A stretch of 64,000 nt of DNA from Legionella sp. PATHC032 (GTDB taxonomy: Bacteria > Pseudomonadota > Gammaproteobacteria > Legionellales > Legionellaceae): positions 2,537,001 through 2,601,000 of the forward strand of contig NZ_JAPHOV010000001.1 in NCBI RefSeq assembly GCF_026191185.1, written 5' to 3'. Positions 35,635 to 43,110 of the stretch are shown piece after piece. Both the position numbers and the translations under genes were made by a program. How positions within the stretch are numbered: position 1 is the first letter of the stretch; every line of letters begins with the position of its first letter. Below the pieces are notes generated by a model. The model saw nothing but the letters and a program-made list of their open reading frames with translations, did not search any database and was not told the origin of the DNA.

Positions 35635-35721
35635 TGGTGCCCAGGGCCGGAATCGAACCGGCATGGTGTTACCACCGAGGGATTTTAAGTCCCTTGCGTC
35701 TACCTGTTTCGCCACCTGGGC
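35635..35721 (-). tRNA. leuZ: tRNA-Leu (anticodon UAA)
   Basis: Minus-strand cloverleaf of 87 bases with encoded CCA. The acceptor GCCCAGG pairs with CCTGGGC, discriminator A. The anticodon loop CTTAAAA gives UAA, a long variable arm is present, and the T arm is CCGGTTCGATTCCGG. It is last in the Gly-Cys-Leu run. Confidence 0.95.
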
Positions 35722-35737
35722 ATTCACTATTTTTTAA

Positions 35738-35811
35738 TGGAGGCTGAGGCCGGAATCGAACCGGCGTACACGGCTTTGCAGGCCGCTGCATGACCACTCT
35801 GCCACACAGCC
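35738..35811 (-). tRNA. cysT: tRNA-Cys (anticodon GCA)
   Basis: Minus-strand cloverleaf of 74 bases with encoded CCA. The anticodon loop CTGCAAA gives GCA, discriminator U as usual for tRNA-Cys. The acceptor GGCTGTG against CTCAGCC has a U-U mismatch at pair 6-67. T arm is GCCGGTTCGATTCCGGC. Confidence 0.95.
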
Positions 35812-35871
35812 TCAAATCTATATACTTCGCTATTGCTCTAAAAAAAAAGCGACTTTGATGTCGCTTAAATT

Positions 35872-35947
<76 letters not shown>

Positions 35948-35999
35948 GTCTCTACGGGATGAGATTCTACCGAAAATAAATACCCTGTCAACAGCAAAA

Positions 36000-36563
36000 T
36001 TAACTTTTTTTCATTAACTCTGGCCAGGCAATAGCCAAATAAATAACCATAGACCAAATCGTCAAAATAGCAGACACATAAAGAAGAACAAACCCTAAGC
36101 TCCCCCACCAGGAAACAAGGGGATTAAATGCCAGCAATAATACCAAAGCGATCATTTGCAAAGAGGTTTTCACTTTTCCTATATATCCAACTGCAACGCT
36201 AGCGCGACTTCCAACTTCAGCCATCCACTCGCGCAAGGCTGAAATCACAATTTCTCGTCCAACAATTACGATAGCAGGTATAGTGATGTAATTAATATCC
36301 TTTGCTCCAACTAATAATAACAAGCTTGTCGATACCAATAACTTATCAGCGACGGGGTCAAGAAAAGCACCAAAATGAGACATCATTTCAAGTTTACGCG
36401 CCAAATAACCATCTAACCAATCGGTAATGCTTGCAATAGCAAAAAGAACAGCGGCAGTAGGATGAGCCCATTTGCAAGGAAAATAAAATACCATAATGAA
36501 TACAGGAATAATTGAAATCCGCATTAAGGTTAGTATATTAGGCAAACTGGTTAACGTACTCAC
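36000..36563 (-). CDS. pgsA: CDP-diacylglycerol-glycerol-3-phosphate 3-phosphatidyltransferase
   Basis: A 187-residue inner-membrane enzyme that makes phosphatidylglycerol phosphate. The CDP-alcohol phosphotransferase motif is complete: DWLDGYLAR, then GAFLDPVADK. Five to six hydrophobic helices are visible. Downstream come tRNA-Gly, tRNA-Cys and tRNA-Leu, the same order as in E. coli. Confidence 0.94.
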   Translation of the reverse strand: MSTLTSLPNILTLMRISIIPVFIMVFYFPCKWAHPTAAVLFAIASITDWLDGYLARKLEMMSHFGAFLDPVADKLLVSTSLLLLVGAKDINYITIPAIVIVGREIVISALREWMAEVGSRASVAVGYIGKVKTSLQMIALVLLLAFNPLVSWWGSLGFVLLYVSAILTIWSMVIYLAIAWPELMKKS

Positions 36564-36582
36564 TGCTAAATATCCCCCTTTT

Positions 36583-37242
36583 TTATGCTTCCGGCAACAT
36601 CAGATAAGCTGACAATAGCTTATAATCATCAAATACGGCCAAAGCGCCTGCCGCTTTAAGCGCATCCTCTTGCTGATGGTAAAAATCCATGCCGATAGCA
36701 TTAACATTGATTCTTTTTGCCATTTCCATATCCGTTGTAGAATCACCTATCATCAAAGTTGATGAAGGATCTCTCCCGAACTCCTCCATGATTTCCTCAA
36801 GCATTTGCGGACAAGGTTTTGCCGGTACTTGTCCAGCAGAACGTGTCACTTTAAATAATTGATCAAGCTCAGTTGCCTGAAGAGCACGGATTAGAGAATT
36901 GTGGCCTTTATTTGTAGCAATGGCCAAATCAACCTTTGCTTGATGAAGTTGCTTGATAAATTCTAATACTCCAGGGATCAAACGCACTTCTGTTGGCCGT
37001 GAAATCATTGCAGACTGAACTGCTTGTAACAGATCTTCCTGTTGCCCGGCAGTTAGATTGGGCAATGTCTTTTTTACAGCTTGAACCAATCCCAAGTCTA
37101 CATATTTTCTTGCTTGATATGGGTCGATATCACCAAAGCCCAACGTTTTGGCTTCCGTTGCAACAGTATGTAAAATAACTCCCAATGTATCAGCAATCGT
37201 GCCTTCCCAATCAAAAATTACTAATTGATATGCACTACTCAT
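36583..37242 (-). CDS. HAD-superfamily phosphatase (phosphoglycolate phosphatase-like)
   Basis: A 219-residue HAD hydrolase. Motif I reads FDWEGT, with nucleophile Asp11 but Glu in place of the usual second Asp. ATNKGHNSL gives motif II, PAKPCP the Lys and MIGDSTTDM motif III. The cap region between residues 20 and 90 is of the Gph type. It overlaps the end of rluC by 8 bases, a common pairing in gammaproteobacteria. The substrate is unknown. Confidence 0.85.
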   Translation of the reverse strand: MSSAYQLVIFDWEGTIADTLGVILHTVATEAKTLGFGDIDPYQARKYVDLGLVQAVKKTLPNLTAGQQEDLLQAVQSAMISRPTEVRLIPGVLEFIKQLHQAKVDLAIATNKGHNSLIRALQATELDQLFKVTRSAGQVPAKPCPQMLEEIMEEFGRDPSSTLMIGDSTTDMEMAKRINVNAIGMDFYHQQEDALKAAGALAVFDDYKLLSAYLMLPEA

Positions 37243-38182
37243 AGCTCAATAGGCTCCTTGCACGTAGTTGCTTTAAAGTATTTCCAAATCCATCGTCTAC
37301 ATCAGCTTGAAATACCTGCATTACTCCATTCAGATTGAATTGAATAGACCTTGCATGCAGATAAAGACGATTCTGTTGATAGTCTATACCTTCCACCTCA
37401 CCCACCTTAGCGCCGTATTTCTCATCACCAACAATGACATGACCAAAGTAAGCGCTATGAACGCGAATTTGATGTGTCCGTCCTGTTTTAGGAGAGGCTT
37501 CTACCCAACAGGCCTGATGATAATTTTCCAACAATTTAAAATCTGTTTCTGATGCCTTGCCATCTTTCTGAACGGAAACAACTCTTTCCCCTGATTTCAA
37601 TGTGTTCTTCTCAAGAGGAGCTGTAATTGTGATTTTCTTTTTACCGTCCCAACGATGCGTTAATAAAGCCCAATAAGTTTTCTGCACTTCTCGGGCTTCC
37701 AATAGCGATTGAATGGCTCGTAACGTACTTCTTTTTTTAGCTAATAAAAGACAACCTGAAGTCTCTCTATCTAACCGATGTACTAATTCCAAATAGGATA
37801 AGTCGTGCCTTGTCTTTCTTAAGGCTTCAATAACCCCCAGGCTTAAACCACTACCACCATGTACTGCAATACCTGCTGGTTTATTAATTACCAACAAGGA
37901 AGAATCTTCAAAAATGATACTATCCTTCAAACGTTTTGCCAAATTATCACTTACAAAAATTTCTTTAGAATCAGTCATTCGAATTGGTGGTATTCTTATG
38001 CTGTCCCCGGTTTGTAAACGACTGTTAGCTTGTGCTCGTTTTTTATTAATCCGAACCTCTCCACCACGAATAATCCTATAGATATGGCTTTTAGGAACTC
38101 CTTTTAAAATTCGAATCAGATAATTATCCAAACGCTGCCCATTCTCTTCGGAACTAATTTCTTTATAACTTACTTCACTCAT
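37235..38182 (-). CDS. rluC: 23S rRNA pseudouridine synthase RluC-type
   Basis: A 315-residue pseudouridine synthase. The N-terminal S4 RNA-binding domain (GQRLDNYLIRIL) is followed by the catalytic HRLDRETSGCLLL with the nucleophilic Asp, and by KTGRTHQIRVH. RluC modifies positions 955, 2504 and 2580 in E. coli 23S rRNA. The ATG at 38182 is preferred to a TTG at 38188. Gene order rluC then HAD phosphatase and divergence from rne match E. coli. Confidence 0.93.
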   Translation of the reverse strand: MSEVSYKEISSEENGQRLDNYLIRILKGVPKSHIYRIIRGGEVRINKKRAQANSRLQTGDSIRIPPIRMTDSKEIFVSDNLAKRLKDSIIFEDSSLLVINKPAGIAVHGGSGLSLGVIEALRKTRHDLSYLELVHRLDRETSGCLLLAKKRSTLRAIQSLLEAREVQKTYWALLTHRWDGKKKITITAPLEKNTLKSGERVVSVQKDGKASETDFKLLENYHQACWVEASPKTGRTHQIRVHSAYFGHVIVGDEKYGAKVGEVEGIDYQQNRLYLHARSIQFNLNGVMQVFQADVDDGFGNTLKQLRARSLLSYE

Positions 38183-39081
38183 TGTCAATAAACCTGTTTT
38201 CTGAGCGTGATTTTTTTGATATGATTAGATATCGTACGGGAAAATCCCTTACGACCGAATTATAACGTATAAATAGAAAAATAGTTTAATAATCGATTCA
38301 TAATCGATAAAAGATTTGTAATTAACTAGTTAAAATACTTGCATTCACAGTTAATTTTTCATCATCAATGAAGAATGAAAAATTAACAGAATAGCATAAA
38401 TTTAACTAATTTGATAGCAAATCGAACTAAAGAAGCAACTGCTCAAGCGAATATAAAACAGGCTGGAGTCAATAACAACTTGAACCACAAGTTGAAGAAT
38501 TGCCTCTGTTTTTTCATCTTGATAAGCATGAGCAGATGCCTGGAAGAAAAAACAAAATGCGCTTCCATTTAAGTCGAAGATATAAGGAAGCGACCCAATA
38601 CCAGAGTAAAATTGATAATTATTTCGACAGATACCTACGCATGCCAGACATGCTTTATACCAATTACGAATTATTGCCGGGCTTTTGCACGCCTGATGAA
38701 AGGCCTTTTTTTTCCAACCCACTTAATCTGTAAACGGTACATCATACAGTGTGCACCTTTAACTATTGAGGTAACATGCGTACGGTCTGTCCACAAGGTC
38801 ATGGGTCAGCTTAAAGTCCCTCACCCTGCCTGCTTAATAAAATTGTTTTTCAAAAACAAAATTGAGCAATTAGGGAATAGGCTGTTATCATTTCACCAGA
38901 AATATAGAAACCAGGACATTAATTTTCTGACTCCCTCTCTCAGCACATTTAAGATGCATGCAAGATATGGGGCCAGAAAAATTAACTTCGTGGCAAGCAA
39001 ACTGTAGAAATGAACATACGGCTATACTGAGCCTTACACTATCTCGATGTAAATGCATGCGCCCTAAATATGGGGTTATAC
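38183..39081. other. Long non-coding region between rluC and rne
   Basis: Nearly 900 bases without a gene I can support. Frames on both strands are short, lack family resemblance and have poor ribosome sites. A 13-pair inverted repeat (GTTAATTTTTCAT/ATGAAAAATTAAC) lies at 38350-38387. The region could contain a long rne leader, since RNase E autoregulates through its leader in E. coli, or an unrecognised small RNA. Confidence 0.5.
38350..38387. repeat. 13-bp perfect inverted repeat in the rluC-rne gap
   Basis: GTTAATTTTTCAT at 38350-38362 pairs fully with ATGAAAAATTAAC at 38375-38387, loop of 12 bases. It is AT-rich and may act as a hairpin or operator. Confidence 0.6.
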
Positions 39082-41079
39082 ATGGAAAAAATGCTAATCA
39101 ATGCAATGCAAACAGAAGAAATTCGTGTTGCATTAATAAAAAACAATCAATTATTTGATCTGGATATTGAATGCCCAGGAGAAATAAAGAAAAAAGGTAA
39201 TATTTATAAAGCCATTGTAACAAGAAGAGAGCCCAGTCTTGATGCTGTTTTCGTTGAATATGGTTCCAAACGCCAAGGTTTTTTACCCCTAAAAGAAATA
39301 GCGCCGGAATATTTAAGCAAGAACCCGGAAGAATTTGGAGATGAGAAACCTCCAATTACCAGCCTTATCCGTGAAGGTCAAGAATTACTTATCCAAGTAG
39401 ATAAAGAAGAAAGAGGGAATAAAGGAGCAGCTCTGACAACTTTTATTACCCTGGCGGGTTGTTACCTGGTTTTAATGCCCAATAACCCTCATTCTGGCGG
39501 AATATCAAGACGCATTGAAGGTGATGAGCGTGATGAACTACGCGAAACATTAAATGCTTTAACCCTTCCTGAAGACATGGGTCTTATTATTCGCACTGCA
39601 GGTGTTGGGAAAAGCCTGGAAGAGCTGCAGGATGACTTAAACATGCTTTGCAATCAGTGGCAATCCATCAAAGAAGCTTATAATTCAGAACTGGCGCCTT
39701 GTCTGATTCATCAAGAGGGTGATGTAATTATTCGTTCCATTCGCGACAATTTGCGAAAATCCATCAGTGAAATTATTATTGATGATCAAATATCCTATAT
39801 CAAAGCAAAACAATACATTGAACGCGTAAAACCAGAGTTTTTACCTAATCTAAAACTATATAACAGCAGCATCCCTCTTTTTAATTTCTATCAGATTGAA
39901 AGCCAAATTGAAACAGCTTACCAGCGCCAAGTCATGCTTCCTTCTGGAGGTGCCTTGGTCATAGATAGAACTGAAGCCTTGGTATCAATTGATATTAACT
40001 CTGCCAAAGCTACTGGCGGTGCTGATATTGAAGCGACTGCATTAAATACTAACCTTGAAGCAGCTGATGAAATTGCTCGTCAACTTCGCCTGCGTGATTT
40101 AGGTGGCTTGGTAGTTATTGATTTTATTGACATGAGTTCAAGTAAAAATCAAAGAGAAGTAGAAAATCGACTCAAAGAAGCGCTGCAGGCCGATAGGGCC
40201 AGAATTCAAGTAGGACGAATTTCGCGCTTTGGCCTTCTTGAAATGTCACGACAACGCCTGCGGTTATCCTTAGGGGAAACTGCACAGGAAATTTGCCCAC
40301 GTTGCGAAGGTAGAGGAACTGTACGTAGTATACAGTCTCATGGCTTATCAATTACCCGCCTTATCGAAGAAGAAGCGCTCAAGGAAAAAACAGCTGAGAT
40401 TCAAGTGCAATTGCCACCAGAAATGGCCACGTTCATTATGAATGAAAAACGCAATTTTATCAGAGATATTGAAAAAAGACATAGTGTCAGTGTCGTTGTT
40501 ATTGCAAATCCTTATTTGCACCCTCCACAATATACGATTACTCGTCTGAAAGAAGACAACGTAGGAAAATCTAAAAAACCAAGCTACTCTTTGATTCAGC
40601 AACCTGAAGTACATGTTCCCAGCAGTGATAAAGAGCCGGTATCACATGATGAACCTGCTGTGAAATCATTTGCCGAACACAGAGTCATCAAACACCCTCA
40701 AACCAGTTTCATTAAACGATTATGGACCAGTTTATTTGGTGGTCATTCAGCTGCCAATACCGCAACAACTCAAGAACCCGGTAAAAAACATCATCATCGT
40801 GCTCAAAGTCAAGGAAAGCACACATCTTCCAAAAGCTCGGGAGGAGACAAACGTCAACAAGGTAGCAACGCAAATCGTAGACGTCGTTCAGGCGGAGGAC
40901 AGCAACGTTCCTCATCAGGAAATACAAATGCTGGTGTCAGCGCAAACCAACAACGGAAAAAATCAAACGCGAATCAGCAAAGTCATGGTGGCCAACAGGG
41001 CAATCGCTCAATCCCTGCAAAAAATGAAGGTAACAAAAAAAGGGAAGCCATACTGGCTAAAGAGCAAGAAGAGAAATAG
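39082..41079 (+). CDS. rne: Ribonuclease E/G family endonuclease
   Basis: A 665-residue RNase E-type enzyme, much shorter than E. coli Rne (1061). MEKMLINAMQTEEIRVAL is the family start, so I use the ATG at 39082 with GGGG seven bases upstream. An S1 domain follows. VSIDINSAK and VVIDFIDMSSSKNQ hold the catalytic Mg2+ Asp residues, and CPRCEGRG is the zinc link for tetramer assembly. From about residue 530 the tail is basic and rich in Ser, Gln and Asn, a reduced degradosome scaffold or RNA-binding tail. Confidence 0.92.
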   Translation: MEKMLINAMQTEEIRVALIKNNQLFDLDIECPGEIKKKGNIYKAIVTRREPSLDAVFVEYGSKRQGFLPLKEIAPEYLSKNPEEFGDEKPPITSLIREGQELLIQVDKEERGNKGAALTTFITLAGCYLVLMPNNPHSGGISRRIEGDERDELRETLNALTLPEDMGLIIRTAGVGKSLEELQDDLNMLCNQWQSIKEAYNSELAPCLIHQEGDVIIRSIRDNLRKSISEIIIDDQISYIKAKQYIERVKPEFLPNLKLYNSSIPLFNFYQIESQIETAYQRQVMLPSGGALVIDRTEALVSIDINSAKATGGADIEATALNTNLEAADEIARQLRLRDLGGLVVIDFIDMSSSKNQREVENRLKEALQADRARIQVGRISRFGLLEMSRQRLRLSLGETAQEICPRCEGRGTVRSIQSHGLSITRLIEEEALKEKTAEIQVQLPPEMATFIMNEKRNFIRDIEKRHSVSVVVIANPYLHPPQYTITRLKEDNVGKSKKPSYSLIQQPEVHVPSSDKEPVSHDEPAVKSFAEHRVIKHPQTSFIKRLWTSLFGGHSAANTATTQEPGKKHHHRAQSQGKHTSSKSSGGDKRQQGSNANRRRRSGGGQQRSSSGNTNAGVSANQQRKKSNANQQSHGGQQGNRSIPAKNEGNKKREAILAKEQEEK

Positions 41080-41123
41080 GGCATATTAATTAATTATTTA
41101 CCTATTTACTTTTTCAATGAAAA

Positions 41124-41164
41124 TTTATCCGCAAAATCCAGGAACCTCTGGATTTTCGGATAAA
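41124..41164. terminator. Long hairpin downstream of rne
   Basis: TTTATCCGCAAAATCCAG (41124-41141) pairs with CTGGATTTTCGGATAAA (41148-41164) with one C-C mismatch or bulge. Flanking A/T runs allow termination from either side. Confidence 0.6.
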
Positions 41165-41273
41165 ACAAAGCTGCATTTTATTGTCAGGATACCGATTTTA
41201 AAATTGTAACTATTCAGGGTATACACGTTTTTCTGTTTATGTGCCTATTTATTTGAGTTGTCTTTACTGTATA

Positions 41274-41330
41274 GGCGGGAATCTATCCATAAAGCTAGCA
41301 TATAGGTTAATTTTTAGATGGATTCCCGCC
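41274..41330. repeat. REP-like inverted repeat
   Basis: GGCGGGAATCTATC (41274-41287) and GATGGATTCCCGCC (41317-41330) are inverted copies with one difference. The GGCGGGAATC/GATTCCCGCC core is typical of dispersed palindromic elements. Confidence 0.5.
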
Positions 41331-41441
41331 TTCGCGGTAAATACAGAGGATTTAATATTCTTTGATTAAATACCCCTTGAACGGTTACTTAAAATTATAA
41401 CCTTTAAAACAAGCCTGATTCTTGTTCCTTAAATCCTTTTC

Positions 41442-42719
41442 TTAATTAACTAAAGCAATAGTCTTATTATCCTCTACTATCTCTACTTTAGGTTGGAGGA
41501 CTTTACCTTTGGGTGGACTATAGATTCCATGGGAAAGCAAACCTGTATGAACGGGGTCATTGCTGGGTTTAACATTTTCTTTATCTACTATCCTTTCCAA
41601 TTTATGTAAACCCAATTTTTCCAAACGTTCAACCTGTTGTTCCTGACGCTTTAATAATTCACTATAGCGCTCATTACTTTTTCTTAACTCTTCTTTGACT
41701 GTTTTCAGTTCTTCTTCTGCCTTGCAAATTCGCTCCGCAACTTGATCAAAGCTGACTTGTTTTTCATTAAGGAATCCATCCAGTTTCTTTTGAAATGTGA
41801 CACGTTGCTCTTCATCAGCAATAACCGTTCCTGACAAGGTCTGTACTGTTCCTTCCAATGTCCTCGCCACTGTTTTAGCCTTTTCAACTTCGAGGCCCAA
41901 CGACAGCCTGACCTCATGTAATTCAGCTATTTTTTCAGCGAGCTGCAATTGGCTTTTTTCGTATTCTTTTCTGATTTTTGATAGCTCTTTTTGATTCTTT
42001 TCCAATAGCTCAGTTTGTTTTGTTGTAGATTCTTGAAGTTTTTTGACGGTTTGCTCCATTTCGTTTGTATCTTTACGGAGCATTTTCTCAATTTCAATAT
42101 ATAACTCGACCTGAGCACTCAGTGATTCTACTTCATTACCCAGCCTATCGATGTTATCAGTTAATCTGAGATTTTCATTCTTAAATTTTTCAATTTCCTC
42201 AGCAAACTTTTTGCGAATTGCATCCAATGCCTCAATTGTAATTTGCAACAGATCTGCCAAACCAAACAGTCCTTCTTTTAATCGTTTGGCAATATTTACA
42301 TTGCAAGTATGGTGGTCGTCCAAAACAATCGCGCCTGCTGTATAGGTTAGTCCTGTTACTCCCCCTATTACTAATAAAACACCGATATGGGCAAATAATC
42401 CTACTGCCAAAGTAGGCGCTGTCAGGACAATACCGCCTGTAACTTTCTGCCACATAGGTAGTTCACCCCAAGCTGACGCAGCTCGAGTAATCAAACTGGG
42501 ATTTTCCGCTATACTGTCTACTATTGATTCCAGGCTTTCTTTAACTTGGCTCAGTTGTTTTTGAGTATCGATGATTTGGGCAAGACTACCGCTTTCAATT
42601 TCAGGAGTGTCAGTACTTGCCTTAGGATCCTTTTCAGTACTGTCCAAGCTAGAAGTAGTGATTGTTGATTTGCTATCATGTTGGATCAATACTTGAAGCT
42701 CTGTTTCATTAGTAGCCAT
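41442..42719 (-). CDS. ylfA: Dot/Icm effector YlfA/LegC7 (SNARE-like coiled-coil protein)
   Basis: A 425-residue protein with an acidic, Ser/Thr-rich N-terminus, a paired hydrophobic hairpin at about residues 93-133 (GGIVLTAPTLAVGLF and the following glycine-rich helix), and a long coiled coil from about 150 to 380 with heptads of Leu, Glu and Lys. The size and order, and its place before rapA, match lpg2298, YlfA/LegC7. That effector is known to sit on ER-derived vesicles and disturb membrane traffic, acting like a SNARE. AAGGAG precedes the ATG. The identity is by recognition and was not searched. Confidence 0.85.
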   Translation of the reverse strand: MATNETELQVLIQHDSKSTITTSSLDSTEKDPKASTDTPEIESGSLAQIIDTQKQLSQVKESLESIVDSIAENPSLITRAASAWGELPMWQKVTGGIVLTAPTLAVGLFAHIGVLLVIGGVTGLTYTAGAIVLDDHHTCNVNIAKRLKEGLFGLADLLQITIEALDAIRKKFAEEIEKFKNENLRLTDNIDRLGNEVESLSAQVELYIEIEKMLRKDTNEMEQTVKKLQESTTKQTELLEKNQKELSKIRKEYEKSQLQLAEKIAELHEVRLSLGLEVEKAKTVARTLEGTVQTLSGTVIADEEQRVTFQKKLDGFLNEKQVSFDQVAERICKAEEELKTVKEELRKSNERYSELLKRQEQQVERLEKLGLHKLERIVDKENVKPSNDPVHTGLLSHGIYSPPKGKVLQPKVEIVEDNKTIALVN

Positions 42720-43110
42720 ATTTACTCCTTACGATTAAAAATCTTCCTTAGATGTCCATTTTTAATCATAAATTATCAATAAGACAAGTAATTCTTGCAT
42801 TTTTTGCAATTAAATTTTATTTTAATAAACCTACTACAAAAAAGATCTGAAAATTCAAATACTAAGCCAAAATGAAACATGATCCTCTTTTGACTTTTTA
42901 ATGCGCCTTATGAATTAATATTTTTCATGCAATATTAGATGACAAAATATCTTTTCTTTTATTTAAAAATTCAAATCTGTCTTCTCATGCAAATAAATCA
43001 ATCAATTTGTCACTAAAATTATTTCTGTAACTTGTATCAAAAATTGATACAATCACGCATTAAAACATACAGTTCATTTTCGATTTTTAATATTGAGGAA
43101 GTTTCTCTAA
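42720..43110. other. Divergent promoter region of ylfA and rapA
   Basis: About 390 AT-rich bases. The only clear structure is a 21-base palindrome at 43032-43052, near the rapA side. No gene or PmrA-like box is seen on the ylfA side. Confidence 0.5.
43032..43052. promoter_or_regulatory. 21-base perfect palindrome upstream of rapA
   Basis: TTGTATCAA, AAA, TTGATACAA at 43032-43052 form two exact 9-base half-sites about 60 bases before the rapA ATG. This is the form of an operator for a dimeric repressor. I do not recognise the regulator. Confidence 0.5.

Larger units (their letters stand above)
41080..41441. other. Intergenic region between convergent genes with two hairpins
   Basis: Contains a terminator-like hairpin at 41124-41164 and a GGCGGGAATC inverted repeat at 41274-41330. 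No gene seen. Confidence 0.5.

Noticed and set aside
38402..39007. Reading frames on both strands in the rluC-rne gap
   Set aside because: They are short, overlap each other, have no good ribosome sites and show no recognisable protein family.
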